Assembly: GCF_024171955.1 (NCBI RefSeq)
Contig: NZ_JAMTCS010000002.1
Location: forward strand, 421,300-485,299
Reading direction: 5' to 3'
DNA from: Promicromonospora thailandica
GTDB taxonomy: Bacteria; Actinomycetota; Actinomycetes; Actinomycetales; Cellulomonadaceae
DNA length: 64,000 bases
Shown: positions 41,677 through 50,485 of the stretch, in pieces
Layout of the letters: each line of letters begins with the position of its first letter
Position numbering within the stretch: the first letter of the stretch is position 1
Notes under the pieces: model-generated
The model's database searches: none
What the model was told of the DNA's origin: nothing
What the model saw: only the letters and a program-made list of their open reading frames with translations
Translations under genes and position numbers: made by a program

Positions 41677-42774
41677 ATGACGATCCGCTGGACTGCGCGC
41701 CGCGCCGCGCGGGGTGCCGGTGCCGCGCTCGTGGCGGTGCTGGCGGCCGGGCTCGTGCTCACGGGGTGCGGTGCGGGTGCTCCTCCGGAGCCGCTGCCGA
41801 CGCCCACCGCGACCGTCCAGGCCCCGGTGCGCGGCGACCGGCACCGGCCGCCGAAGCCGGACGTGCCCCTGGTCTGGCCGCTCACCGGCGTGCGGACCGA
41901 GAAGGTCGCGGACCGGCCGGCGGTCTCGGTGAAGATCGAGAACTCGGTGGAGGCCCGGCCGCAGCGCGGGCTGGCGGAGGCGGACATCGTCTGGGAAGAG
42001 GTGGTCGAGGGTGGCATCACCCGGTTCGTGGCCACCTACCACTCGACGCTGCCGGACGTCGTGGAGCCCGTCCGCTCGGTGCGGCCCATGGACGCGGCGA
42101 TCGTGGCGCCGCTGGACGGCGTCCTGGCCTTCTCGGGTGGCCAGGGGCCGTTCATCGCGGCGGTCCAGCGGTACGGCACGCAGACCCTCAGCAACGACGA
42201 CGGCGACCCGGGCTTCGCCCGCGACCCGGGGCGGCCGGCGCCGCACAACGTGCTCGGCGACGTGGCGACGTTCGCGGCCCGGGCCGACGGCGGTCGCACC
42301 AGCCCGCCGCCCGCCCAGTTCCGGTACGCCCGCAAGCCCGGGCAGGGCACCGCGCCCCGGGCGGGCAGCCCCGCGCCGGCGGTGGACGTGCGGCTGTCCC
42401 GGGCGCAGCGCACCGTGTGGACCTGGGACGCGCACAGCAGGCGCTACCTGCGCAGCGAGGGCGGTGTGCCGTCGGTGACCGCGGGCGGACGGCGGCACTC
42501 GGCGCGCAACGTCGTGATCCTCTCCACGGAGGTGTTCAACACGAACTTCGTGGACCCGGCCGGCGCGCCCGTGCCCGAGCACCGCCTGGCCGGGAGCGGC
42601 GGCATCGGCACCCTGGTCTCCATGGGACACAGCATCACCGTGCGCTGGTCCAAGAAGGACCACAGGTCACCCATCGTGCTGCGCACCCGCAACGGCAAGG
42701 AGGCGCAGCTCGACCCGGGGAACACGTGGATCGAGCTGGTCCCGGCGGGCACGGGCACGTGGACTCCGCGGTGA
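41677..42774 (+). CDS. DUF3048 lipoprotein (YerB-like)
   Basis: A 365-residue lipoprotein with lipobox VLTGC. The DUF3048 N-terminal domain contains VSVKIENSVEARPQRGLAEADIVWEE and GGITRFVATYHS with EPVRSVRPMD; the C-terminal domain covers VDVRLSRAQRTVWTW to SKKDHRSPIVLRT. Bacillus YerB has the same build; its function is unknown, though a cell-wall or extracellular role is likely. The ribosome site CGGAGGAGGG fixes ATG 41677. It lies divergently between menE and the convergent menB. Confidence 0.88.
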   Translation: MTIRWTARRAARGAGAALVAVLAAGLVLTGCGAGAPPEPLPTPTATVQAPVRGDRHRPPKPDVPLVWPLTGVRTEKVADRPAVSVKIENSVEARPQRGLAEADIVWEEVVEGGITRFVATYHSTLPDVVEPVRSVRPMDAAIVAPLDGVLAFSGGQGPFIAAVQRYGTQTLSNDDGDPGFARDPGRPAPHNVLGDVATFAARADGGRTSPPPAQFRYARKPGQGTAPRAGSPAPAVDVRLSRAQRTVWTWDAHSRRYLRSEGGVPSVTAGGRRHSARNVVILSTEVFNTNFVDPAGAPVPEHRLAGSGGIGTLVSMGHSITVRWSKKDHRSPIVLRTRNGKEAQLDPGNTWIELVPAGTGTWTPR

Positions 42775-42784
42775 GCGGGCCTGC

Positions 42785-43753
42785 TCAGTAGTAGTACGGG
42801 AAGGCCGACCAGTCCGGGTCGCGGCGCTCCAGGAACGCCTCCTTGCCCTCGACGGCCTCGTCCGTCATGTACGCCAGGCGGGTCGCCTCGCCGGCGAACA
42901 CCTGCTGGCCGGCGATGCCGTCGTCGGCCGCGTTGAAGGCGAACTTGAGCATGCGGATGGCCTGCGGCGACTTGGTCGCGATGATGCGGGCGTACTCCAG
43001 GGCCAGCCCCTCGAGGTCCGCGTGCTCAGCCACCTCGTTGACGGAACCCCAGCGCTCGGCGTCGTCGGCCGAGTACTCGCGGGCCAGGAAGAAGACCTCG
43101 CGGGCGCGCTTCTGGCCGAGCTGGCGGGCGAAGTAGGCGGAGCCGTACCCGGCGTCGAACGAGCCGACGTCGGCGTCGGTCTGCTTGAACCTGCCGTGCT
43201 CCCGGCAGGCGACCGTGAGGTCGGCCACGACGTGCAGCGAGTGCCCGCCGCCCGCGGCCCAGCCGTCCACCACCGCGACGACCACCTTGGGCATGGTGCG
43301 CATGAGGCGCTGCACCTCGAGGATGTGCAGGCGGCCGGCCTTGGCGGGGTCGATGGTGTCCGCGTTCTCCCCCTCGGCGTACCGGTACCCGTCGCGGCCG
43401 CGGATGCGCTGGTCACCGCCGCTGCAGAACGCCCAGCCGCCGTCCTTGGGGGAGGGGCCGTTGCCGGTCAGCAGCACCGTGCCGACGTCGGAGGTCATGC
43501 GCGCGTGGTCCATCACCCGGTACAGCTCGTCCACCGTGTGCGGGCGGAACGCGTTGCGCACCTCCGGCCGGTCGAACGCGACCCGCACCACGGGCAGGTC
43601 GCGCGGCGCCGTACCGTCGGGGCCGGTGCCGCTGCGGTCCACGCCGCGGTGGTAGGTGAGGTCGGTCAGGTCCTCGAACCCGGCCACGGTGCGCCACCGC
43701 TGCGGGTCGAACGTCTCGGAGACCTGTCGGGGCAGTTCGGTGCTGGTGCTCAC
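42785..43753 (-). CDS. menB: 1,4-dihydroxy-2-naphthoyl-CoA synthase
   Basis: A 322-residue crotonase-fold enzyme closing the second ring of the naphthoquinone. Landmarks are RPEVRNAFRPHTVDEL, WAFCSGGDQRIRGRDGYRY, VVAVVDGWAAGGGHSLHVVADL, TDADVGSFDAGYGSAYFARQ and the C-terminal DWSAFPYYY. The conserved Asp in VGSFDAGYGS acts in place of bicarbonate only in some types. The GTG start at 43753 is where homology begins. It is divergent from menC across a 205-nt gap holding a palindrome. Confidence 0.96.
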   Translation of the reverse strand: MSTSTELPRQVSETFDPQRWRTVAGFEDLTDLTYHRGVDRSGTGPDGTAPRDLPVVRVAFDRPEVRNAFRPHTVDELYRVMDHARMTSDVGTVLLTGNGPSPKDGGWAFCSGGDQRIRGRDGYRYAEGENADTIDPAKAGRLHILEVQRLMRTMPKVVVAVVDGWAAGGGHSLHVVADLTVACREHGRFKQTDADVGSFDAGYGSAYFARQLGQKRAREVFFLAREYSADDAERWGSVNEVAEHADLEGLALEYARIIATKSPQAIRMLKFAFNAADDGIAGQQVFAGEATRLAYMTDEAVEGKEAFLERRDPDWSAFPYYY

Positions 43754-43816
43754 GCGGCCCAGCCTAGTTGGGGGCGGGCGGCGGCTTCGGTCCCTTGCCA
43801 TGGGTCAGCCCGTGTG

Positions 43817-43877
43817 TTCGGTCCGATGCCACGAGATCGGTCCTCCGAACTACCGATCTCGTGACATCCGACCGAAC
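43817..43877. repeat. 26-bp inverted repeat in the menB/menC divergent gap
   Basis: 43817-43842 (GTTCGGTCCGATGCCACGAG then ATCGGT) pairs with 43852-43877, 24 of 26 positions, around a nine-base loop. Unlike the other long palindromes here, it lies upstream of both flanking genes, so it cannot be an ordinary terminator for them. It may be an operator, a leader hairpin, or a palindromic repeat element. Confidence 0.75.
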
Positions 43878-43958
43878 TCCGAGCGCGGGTGGAGACAGGG
43901 GACCGACGTCAGGTGGTGGCGTGCGCCGAGGAGGCGGGAGCCGCCGTAGCCTGGGGGC

Positions 43959-44936
43959 GTGCTCCTCGGTCAACCCCTCGTCTGGTCCACACCCCTGCGG
44001 ACCCGCTTTCGCGGGATCGACGTGCGCGACGGCGTGCTCCTGCGCGGCGACGCCGGCTGGAGCGAGCTGTCGCCCTTCTGGGACTACGACGACGAGGAGT
44101 CGTCGACCTGGCTGCGCGCCGCCCTCGAGGCCGCGACCGTCGGCTGGCCCGACCCCGTGCGGCAGAGCGTCCCGGTGAACGTCACCGTCCCCGCCGTCGG
44201 ACCCGACCGGGCGCGCGAGATCGTGCTCGCCTCCGGCGGCTGCCGCACCGCCAAGGTCAAGGTCGCCCAGCGCGGCCCCGACGGCACCCTCGAACCCGTG
44301 GGCGCCGAGGCCGAGCGCGTCGCCGCCGTCCGCGAGGCGCTCGGGCCCGACGGCGCCATCCGGGTCGACGCCAACGCCGCCTGGACCCCCGACCAGGCCC
44401 TGACCCACCTCGCCGAGATCGACCGCGCGGCCGGCGGGCTGGAGTACGTCGAGCAGCCCTGCGCCGACGTCGACGAGCTCGCCCTCGTGCGCCGCAAGCA
44501 GGACGTGCCCGTCGCCGCCGACGAGTCGATCCGCCGCGCCTCCGACCCGCTGCGCGTGGTGCGCCAGGAGGCCGCCGACATCGTGGTGCTCAAGGTCCAG
44601 CCCCTCGGCGGCGTCCGCGCGTGCCTCGACCTCGCCGAGCAGGTCGGCCTGCCCGTCATCGTCTCGTCCGCGCTGGAGAGCTCGATCGGCCTCGCCGCAG
44701 GCGTCGCCCTCGCCGCGGCGCTCCCCGAGCTGCCCTACGCGTGCGGCCTCGCCACGTCGCAGCTCCTCGCGCACGACGTCGTCGACCAGCCCCTGCTGCC
44801 CGTCGACGGCGCGCTCCCCGTCCGCCGCCCCGCACCGTCACCCGAGGCGCTCGCGGCCGCACCCGCCGACCGGCCGACGACGGAGCGCTGGCTCGCCCGC
44901 TACCACCGCCTCACCCGCATCCTGGAGGACGCATGA
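43959..44936 (+). CDS. menC: o-Succinylbenzoate synthase
   Basis: A 325-residue enolase-superfamily enzyme dehydrating SHCHC to o-succinylbenzoate. Catalytic lysines lie in CRTAKVKVAQ and near VVLKVQPLGG; the Mg2+ ligands are in IRVDANAAWTP, EYVEQPC and VPVAADES. TAGCCT lies six bases before the GTG start, so the mRNA is probably leaderless. The stop overlaps the menD start (ATGA). Confidence 0.94.
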   Translation: MLLGQPLVWSTPLRTRFRGIDVRDGVLLRGDAGWSELSPFWDYDDEESSTWLRAALEAATVGWPDPVRQSVPVNVTVPAVGPDRAREIVLASGGCRTAKVKVAQRGPDGTLEPVGAEAERVAAVREALGPDGAIRVDANAAWTPDQALTHLAEIDRAAGGLEYVEQPCADVDELALVRRKQDVPVAADESIRRASDPLRVVRQEAADIVVLKVQPLGGVRACLDLAEQVGLPVIVSSALESSIGLAAGVALAAALPELPYACGLATSQLLAHDVVDQPLLPVDGALPVRRPAPSPEALAAAPADRPTTERWLARYHRLTRILEDA

Positions 44937-46669
44937 CCATCCCGCCCGCCGTGGCCGCCGCCCGCGCCCTGGTGTCCGACCTGGTCAGCCGGGGTGTGCA
45001 GGACATCGTGCTCGCGCCCGGCTCCCGGAGCGCCCCCCTCGCCTACGCCGCCGCGGAGGCCGCCGGGTCCGCGCGGGTCACGCTGCACGTGCGCATCGAC
45101 GAGCGGGACGCGGCGTTCCTGGCGCTGGGCCTGGCGAAGGCGTCGGAGGGTGCGCCGGTCGCCGTCGTCACGACGTCGGGCACGGCGGTCGCGAACCTGC
45201 ACCCGGCCGTGCTGGAGGCGAGCCACACGGGACTGCCGCTGCTGCTCCTCACCGCCGACCGGCCGCACGAGCTGCGCGGCACCGGGGCGTCGCAGACCAC
45301 CGACCAGGTGGGCATCTTCGGGTCCGCCGTGCGGTTCGCGGTGGACGTGCCGGCGCCGGGCGAGCGCGAGGTGGCGGACGACCACCGGGACCTGCGCCAC
45401 GTCGCCGCGCGCGCCGTCGACGCCGCCCTGGGCTTCCGGTCCGGGTACCCCGGGCCGGTGCACGTGAACCTGGCGTACCGCGACCCGCTGGCGCCCACGT
45501 CCCTGCTGCCGGGCCTGCCCGCGCAGGAGGGCTACCCCAAGCCCGACGCGCCGCTCGTGGTGCCGGCGGTGGCGCAGCACCTGGGGTCCCCGGCGCTGCC
45601 GGGCGACGCCACCCGCACCGTCGTCGTGGCGGGTGACGGGGCCGGCCCGGGGGCCCGTCGCCTCGCCGAGGCGCAGGGCTGGCCGCTGTTCGCGGAGCCG
45701 TCGTCGGGTGCGACCGGCGGCCCCAACGCAGTGACGGGCTACCGAGCGCTGCTGGCCTCCGGCGCGGTGGCCGAGGGCATCGAGCAGGTGGTCGTGCTCG
45801 GGCGCCCCACGCTGTCCCGGCCGGTGCAGCGGCTCCTCGGCCGCCGGTCCGTGGCGGTCACGGTGGTCGCGCCGGGCTCCGGTCCGTGGCCCGACGCCGC
45901 CCGCAACGCCGCCGTCGTGCTGCCCGGTCTCGCGGAGTCCTGGTACGAGGACGCCGGCGCGCCGGCGAGCCCGTTCCTGGAGTGGTGGCGGGCCGCCGGG
46001 GAGCGCGCCCGCCGCGTCCTGGACGAGGTGACGTCCGACGAGGCGGTCGCCGGCGGCCCGACGGCGCTGTCCGTCGCCCGGGCCGTGGCCGCCGTGCTCG
46101 GGCCGGAGGACCTGCTGGTGGTGGGCTCGTCCAACCCGGTGCGCGACCTGGAGCTGGTGCTCGACCTGGACGGCCCCGGCCCCGCCGTGCTCGCCAACCG
46201 GGGTCTCGCGGGCATCGACGGCACGGTGTCTACCTCGGTGGGCGTCGCGCTCGCCGCGGCCCGGCGCGGCCTGCGCACCCGGGCCCTCCTGGGCGACCTG
46301 ACGTTCCTGCACGACGTCGGCGGCCTGCTCCGGGGGCCCGACGAGCCGCCCGTGGACCTGGAGATCGTGGTGGTCAACGACGACGGCGGCTCGATCTTCG
46401 CGACGCTGGAGCACGGCGCGCTGGCGGAGGCCGACGTCGCCGCGAGCGCCACGTTCGAGCGCGTGTTCGGTACGCCGCACGGGTCGAACCTGGCGCAGCT
46501 GTGCGCGGGGTACGGCGTGGACCACCAGCTCGTGAAGGACGTGCCGACGCTCCGGCACGCGCTGCAGGCGCCGAGCCACGGCGTGCAGGTGATCGAGGTG
46601 CGCGTGCCGCGGGTGGACCGCTTCGCGGAGACCCGCGCCCTGACGCGCCGCATCTCCGACGTCGCCTGA
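44933..46669 (+). CDS. menD: SEPHCHC synthase (2-succinyl-5-enolpyruvyl-6-hydroxy-3-cyclohexene-1-carboxylate synthase)
   Basis: A 578-residue thiamine-diphosphate enzyme joining isochorismate and 2-oxoglutarate. Landmarks are VLAPGSRSAPLAYAA, VRIDERDAAFLALGLAK, TTSGTAVANLHPAVLEA, ANRGLAGIDGTVSTSVGVAL and the cofactor-binding GDLTFLHDVGGL with VVNDDGGSIF. Length is typical. Coupled to menC through a four-base overlap. No menH follows. Confidence 0.95.
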   Translation: MTIPPAVAAARALVSDLVSRGVQDIVLAPGSRSAPLAYAAAEAAGSARVTLHVRIDERDAAFLALGLAKASEGAPVAVVTTSGTAVANLHPAVLEASHTGLPLLLLTADRPHELRGTGASQTTDQVGIFGSAVRFAVDVPAPGEREVADDHRDLRHVAARAVDAALGFRSGYPGPVHVNLAYRDPLAPTSLLPGLPAQEGYPKPDAPLVVPAVAQHLGSPALPGDATRTVVVAGDGAGPGARRLAEAQGWPLFAEPSSGATGGPNAVTGYRALLASGAVAEGIEQVVVLGRPTLSRPVQRLLGRRSVAVTVVAPGSGPWPDAARNAAVVLPGLAESWYEDAGAPASPFLEWWRAAGERARRVLDEVTSDEAVAGGPTALSVARAVAAVLGPEDLLVVGSSNPVRDLELVLDLDGPGPAVLANRGLAGIDGTVSTSVGVALAAARRGLRTRALLGDLTFLHDVGGLLRGPDEPPVDLEIVVVNDDGGSIFATLEHGALAEADVAASATFERVFGTPHGSNLAQLCAGYGVDHQLVKDVPTLRHALQAPSHGVQVIEVRVPRVDRFAETRALTRRISDVA

Positions 46670-46793
46670 GCCGCGCGGCCGGGATCGGGCGTGCGCCGGG
46701 CCGCTTCAGGGCTTGCAGGGAACTCACAGACTCGTCCAAGGGTGAGGCAAGGATGCGGGTGTCAACTGGTGGTGACTTCAAGGAGGGTCACCG

Positions 46794-48470
46794 ATGAACG
46801 ACGAGAACAGCACCACTCCGCGGCCGGACCAGCAGGCGCCCGTCGTGCAGCCGACCCAGCAGCTGCCCGCGACCCCGCCGACCCAGCACCTGCCGGCGCA
46901 GAACCCCGGGCAGGACGCGGCCCCGGCGCAGCCGACTGCCACGGATCAGGCGCCCGCGCAGCCGGGACCCTCGCACCCGGCACAGACGGCACCGGCACAG
47001 ACGGCACCGGCACAGACGGGGCCTGAGCGGACGGCACCGGCACAGACGGAGCCCGCGCAGGTGGGACCGGCTCAGTCGGGGCACCCCGCGCCGCCGGCGC
47101 ACGTGCCGGCGATGCACGCCCCCGCGGCGCAGACCCCCGCCCCCGTGTCGATCCCCGTCGGCTCGGCCCCGGCGCCCGGTGGCGGTTCCGGCTACACCAA
47201 CCCCTACGCGGTGCCCGCGACGGCGTCGGACGAGCCGAAGCCCGCGCGCAACCGCACCTGGGTCCCGGTGGTCGGCGCGGCGGCGGCCGCCGCGCTGCTG
47301 GCGAGCCTCGGGACCGCGGGCGCGATCGCGGTCTCGGGCGGCGACGACGCGGCCTCCCTGGCGGACGTCGGCCAGTCGAACAACCGGAGCGTGCCCGTCA
47401 ACAGCTCCACGGTCGACAACCCGAACTGGACCGAGGTCACCGCCGCCGTCCAGGAGTCCGTGGTGTCCATCCAGGTGGAGGGTCAGCGGGGCGGCGCGGA
47501 GGGTTCCGGCGTCGTGCTGGACTCCGACGGTCACGTGCTGACCAACAACCACGTGGTGTCCGGTGCGCAGAACCTGCAGGTCACGCTGAGCGACGGCCGC
47601 GTGTACGACGCCGAGATCGTGGGCACCGACCCGACCTCCGACCTCGCCGTGGTGCGTCTCTCCGACCCGCCGTCCGACCTGAAGCCCGCCACGTTCGCCG
47701 ACTCGGACCAGGTCGCCGTGGGCGAGCCGGTCATGGCGCTCGGCAACCCGCTGGGCCTGGCCAACACCGCCACGACCGGCATCGTGTCCGCCCTGGACCG
47801 CCCGGTCACGGCCAGCGCCGAGGACGGGTCCGACCAGGTGGTCACCAACGCGATCCAGATCGACGCCGCGGTGAACCCCGGCAACTCCGGCGGCCCGCTG
47901 TTCAACGCGTCCGGCGAGGTCATCGGCATCACGTCGTCGATCGCCACGCTGTCGGGCTCGTCGAACAGCTCGGGGTCGATCGGCCTCGGCTTCGCGATCC
48001 CGTCCAACCTCGCCTCGCAGATCGGCGACCAGCTCACGGCCGACGGCACGGCGGAGCACGCCTTCCTCGGCGTCACGCTGTCCGACGCGGAGGCCACGGC
48101 CGACGGCGTCACCCGGCGCGGCGCGGGCGTCCAGGAGGTCGTCGCGGACTCGCCGGCGGGGGAGGCCGGCATCCAGCAGGGCGACGTGATCGTGGCGATC
48201 GACGGCGACCCCGTGAACGGTTCGGCGTCGCTGACCGCGTTCGTGCGGGAGAAGGCAGCCGGCGACAAGTCGGTGCTGACCGTGGTGCGGGACGGCCGCA
48301 CCCAGGAGGTCACCGTGACGCTCGCCGTCCGCGAGGAGTCGGACACGCAGCAGGGGCAGGGCTCCCAGGACCAGCAGCAGGGTCAGCAGGAGCAGCAGGG
48401 CGGCTCCGACCAGAGCAGCCCGAACAACATCCCGGACTGGCTGCAGGACTTCTTCGACAACCAGCGCTGA
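46794..48470 (+). CDS. HtrA/DegP-like membrane-anchored serine protease
   Basis: A 558-residue S1C protease. The first 155 residues are a Pro/Gln/Ala-rich cytoplasmic region with PAQTA-type repeats; one membrane helix follows (VVGAAAAAALLASLGTAGAIAV, about 160-182). The external trypsin-like domain has H253 (TNNHVVSG), D283 (SDLAVVRL) and S365 (NPGNSGGPL), and a PDZ domain lies at about 425-515. A Gln-rich tail ends in IPDWLQDFFDNQR. It degrades or refolds misfolded proteins at the outer membrane face. AAGGAGG precedes the ATG. A terminator hairpin follows. Confidence 0.94.
   Translation: MNDENSTTPRPDQQAPVVQPTQQLPATPPTQHLPAQNPGQDAAPAQPTATDQAPAQPGPSHPAQTAPAQTAPAQTGPERTAPAQTEPAQVGPAQSGHPAPPAHVPAMHAPAAQTPAPVSIPVGSAPAPGGGSGYTNPYAVPATASDEPKPARNRTWVPVVGAAAAAALLASLGTAGAIAVSGGDDAASLADVGQSNNRSVPVNSSTVDNPNWTEVTAAVQESVVSIQVEGQRGGAEGSGVVLDSDGHVLTNNHVVSGAQNLQVTLSDGRVYDAEIVGTDPTSDLAVVRLSDPPSDLKPATFADSDQVAVGEPVMALGNPLGLANTATTGIVSALDRPVTASAEDGSDQVVTNAIQIDAAVNPGNSGGPLFNASGEVIGITSSIATLSGSSNSSGSIGLGFAIPSNLASQIGDQLTADGTAEHAFLGVTLSDAEATADGVTRRGAGVQEVVADSPAGEAGIQQGDVIVAIDGDPVNGSASLTAFVREKAAGDKSVLTVVRDGRTQEVTVTLAVREESDTQQGQGSQDQQQGQQEQQGGSDQSSPNNIPDWLQDFFDNQR
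46976..47060 (+). repeat. 15-nt tandem repeats in the htrA-like gene
   Basis: GCACAGACGGCACCG and variants repeat several times in frame, coding for PAQTA/PAQTG units in the disordered cytoplasmic region of the protease. Copy number is likely to vary between strains. Confidence 0.75.
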
Positions 48471-48505
48471 GCGCACCCGCCGGCCGTACCGCCGGCCGCC
48501 CGGAC

Positions 48506-48543
48506 ACGCGCCGGGCCGGACCACAGAATCCGGCCCGGCGCGT
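48506..48543. terminator. Strong terminator after the htrA-like gene
   Basis: ACGCGCCGGGCCGGA (48506-48520) pairs perfectly with TCCGGCCCGGCGCGT (48529-48543) around CCACAGAA, followed by ATTC, 35 nt after the stop. Confidence 0.75.
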
Positions 48544-48592
48544 ATTCGCGTTCGCCGGGTGAATCGTGCGCGGCCGGTCTAAGTTGGTCCGC

Positions 48593-49105
48593 GTGTCTGG
48601 GACGTACACCGTGGTCAGGACCCTCGGCAGGTCGGATGCAGCGCACGACATCCTCGAGGAGCTACCCGAATGGTTCGGCATCGACCGGTTCACGCACGAG
48701 TACGTGGACGCGGCCGCCCGGTTCCCCAACTACGTGGCCGTGGCCCCGCCCGAGCCGGGTTCGGACGACGTCGGCGCCGACGGCGGGTCAGTGCCCGCGG
48801 CGGACGTGCTCGGCGTGCTGCTGCTCGACCAGCGCTACCCGACGTCGGCCGAGGTGCACCTGCTCGCCGTGCGCCGCAAGCACCACCGCACCGGGATCGG
48901 CCGCACCCTCCTGGGCCGCGTCGAGGACGACCTGCGGGCCCAGGGGGTGCGCGTGCTGAGCGTCAAGACCCTGGGCCCCTCGGCGGCCGACCCGGGCTTC
49001 GACCAGACCCGCGCCTTCTACGCGGCGTGCGGATTCCACCCGGTGGAGGAGTTCGCCGACCTGTGGGCCGGCGACCCCTGCCTCCTCATGGTCAAGCCGC
49101 TCTGA
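48593..49105 (+). CDS. GNAT-family N-acetyltransferase
   Basis: A 170-residue acetyltransferase. The acetyl-CoA-binding segment is VRRKHHRTGIGRTLLGRVEDDL, preceded by the strand VHLLAV and followed by ALYAACGF-like FYAACGFHPVEEF. The substrate is unknown. GTG at 48593 is chosen since TAAGTT lies seven bases upstream, the same spacing as in other leaderless genes here, and there is no ribosome site. Confidence 0.88.
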   Translation: MSGTYTVVRTLGRSDAAHDILEELPEWFGIDRFTHEYVDAAARFPNYVAVAPPEPGSDDVGADGGSVPAADVLGVLLLDQRYPTSAEVHLLAVRRKHHRTGIGRTLLGRVEDDLRAQGVRVLSVKTLGPSAADPGFDQTRAFYAACGFHPVEEFADLWAGDPCLLMVKPL

Positions 49106-49136
49106 ACGGTCGGGCCGCGCCGGCCGGCGACGCCGG

Positions 49137-49766
49137 TCAGCGCAGCGAGGGCGCCCCGGCGAGGGCCTCCGCGGCACCCGGGACGACGGCGGTGACGACA
49201 CCGCCGAGGCTGCGCTCCAGGTAGCCGACGAGCTCCTCGGCGGCGAGGTCGGAGTTGATGCCGCCGTCCACCAGCGCCTGCTCGGCGAGGGCCACCCAGG
49301 AGCGCACGGCGATGCGCAGCAGCTCGGTGTCGGGCACGCCGAGCTCGAGCAGCACGGCGAGCGCGCGCTCGGTCTGCTCCCGCCGGGCGTCCTCGATGAC
49401 GGCGCGCACCTCCTCGTCACCGCTGGCGGCCCCGCGCACGAGCGAGTAGAACGTGGGCCCGTGCTCGCGCACGTACGCGACCAGCCGGGTCAGCGTGCTG
49501 ACCAGCCGCTCCCGCGGCGGCATCTCGGGGTGCGGCTCGGAGGCGTGCAGCATCGAGTCCCGGGCACGGCGCACGATCTCGTGGTGCAGGCCGTTCTTGG
49601 AGCCGAAGTAGTAGTAGACGAGACCCGTCGAGACGCCCGCTTCGGCGGCGATCTCCTCGACGGTGACCTCGGCCAGGGGGCGGTCCGCGAGGGTGGCGAC
49701 CCCGAGGGCCACGAGCTGGTTGCGACGTTCCTCTGGGCGCAGGCGCGTACGTCGGGCTGTTGCCAT
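49137..49766 (-). CDS. TetR-family transcriptional regulator
   Basis: A 209-residue regulator with the helix-turn-helix VTVEEIAAEAGVSTGLVYYYFGSKNGLHHEIVRRA and a TetR_C effector domain. TATGCT lies six bases before the ATG and is part of the palindrome AGCAT-N7-ATGCT, so it probably represses itself. It is divergent from the DUF6230/DUF6114 pair, which it may control. Similar TetR genes are found near fatty-acid or steroid-related loci, but no ligand can be named. Confidence 0.88.
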   Translation of the reverse strand: MATARRTRLRPEERRNQLVALGVATLADRPLAEVTVEEIAAEAGVSTGLVYYYFGSKNGLHHEIVRRARDSMLHASEPHPEMPPRERLVSTLTRLVAYVREHGPTFYSLVRGAASGDEEVRAVIEDARREQTERALAVLLELGVPDTELLRIAVRSWVALAEQALVDGGINSDLAAEELVGYLERSLGGVVTAVVPGAAEALAGAPSLR

Positions 49767-49772
49767 GTGTCG

Positions 49773-49789
49773 AGCATATCGGGCATGCT
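49773..49789. promoter_or_regulatory. Candidate TetR operator and -10 element
   Basis: AGCATATCGGGCATGCT is an inverted repeat (5-bp arms, 7-nt spacer) overlapping the TATGCT box of the tetR gene (complement of 49773-49778). Its position suggests autoregulation and perhaps control of the divergent DUF6230 gene. Confidence 0.5.
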
Positions 49790-49891
49790 TTCGGCCGCCG
49801 TCGCGGCCACAATTGACGGTGACTCAGTAATCGCGCTAACGTCGCCCGGGGCGACGACGCGGTCGCTCACATTGGCATGAGGGGAACACCA

Positions 49892-50485
49892 ATGAAGCTC
49901 AGCACGCTCACGAGGTCGCGCAAGGGTCGCGTGGCGCTCGCAGTCATCCCGGTCACGATCGCCGCCAGCGTCCTGCTCGGCGGGGTCGCGCAGGGCGCGG
50001 TGCCCGTCTCGTTCGCCATCTCCGGCAGCGAGTTCAAGATCGGCGCGGACCAGCTCGCCGGCACCGGCTTCTCGCAGTACGCGGGCGTGGCCACGGCGTC
50101 GGACGGCACGCAGCACCCGGCCGCCATCGCGAACATCAAGGACGCGCAGCTCTACAACCTGTGCCAGTCGGTCGTGCAGGACACGCCGCTCGGCAAGGTC
50201 GGCCTGCTGATCTCCGCCGGGACCGGCAAGGAGCCCGCCAAGGCCACCGACCTGCAGATCGGCATGAACGACCTGTCGGGCACCGCCGTCTTCAAGAACA
50301 TCCGCATCGGCGTGGACGCCTCGACCGTGAACACGGCCAAGAAGGGCGACGCCGGCGACTTCGCGATGGACTCCGACACCGTCGACATCTCCAACCTGGA
50401 GCAGGTGTCCTGGAGCACGCAGGCCGCCGTCTTCCAGCTGACGGACCTCAGCCTCAAGATCACGGACGGCACCGAGTGCTTCTGA
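49892..50485 (+). CDS. Secreted DUF6230 family protein
   Basis: A 197-residue protein with a signal peptide-like N-terminus (KGRVALAVIPVTIAASVLLGGVAQGAV). The rest (VPVSFAISGSEFKIGADQLAGTGF to WSTQAAVFQLTDLSLKITDGTECF) is polar and rich in beta-type sequence, with two cysteines (NLCQSVV, TECF) that may form a disulfide. It matches the actinobacterial DUF6230 group, regularly followed by a DUF6114 membrane protein, as here. Function unknown; an exported partner of the membrane protein is likely. ATG 49892 has GAGGGGAAC just upstream; the ATG at 49877 is less well placed. Confidence 0.72.
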   Translation: MKLSTLTRSRKGRVALAVIPVTIAASVLLGGVAQGAVPVSFAISGSEFKIGADQLAGTGFSQYAGVATASDGTQHPAAIANIKDAQLYNLCQSVVQDTPLGKVGLLISAGTGKEPAKATDLQIGMNDLSGTAVFKNIRIGVDASTVNTAKKGDAGDFAMDSDTVDISNLEQVSWSTQAAVFQLTDLSLKITDGTECF

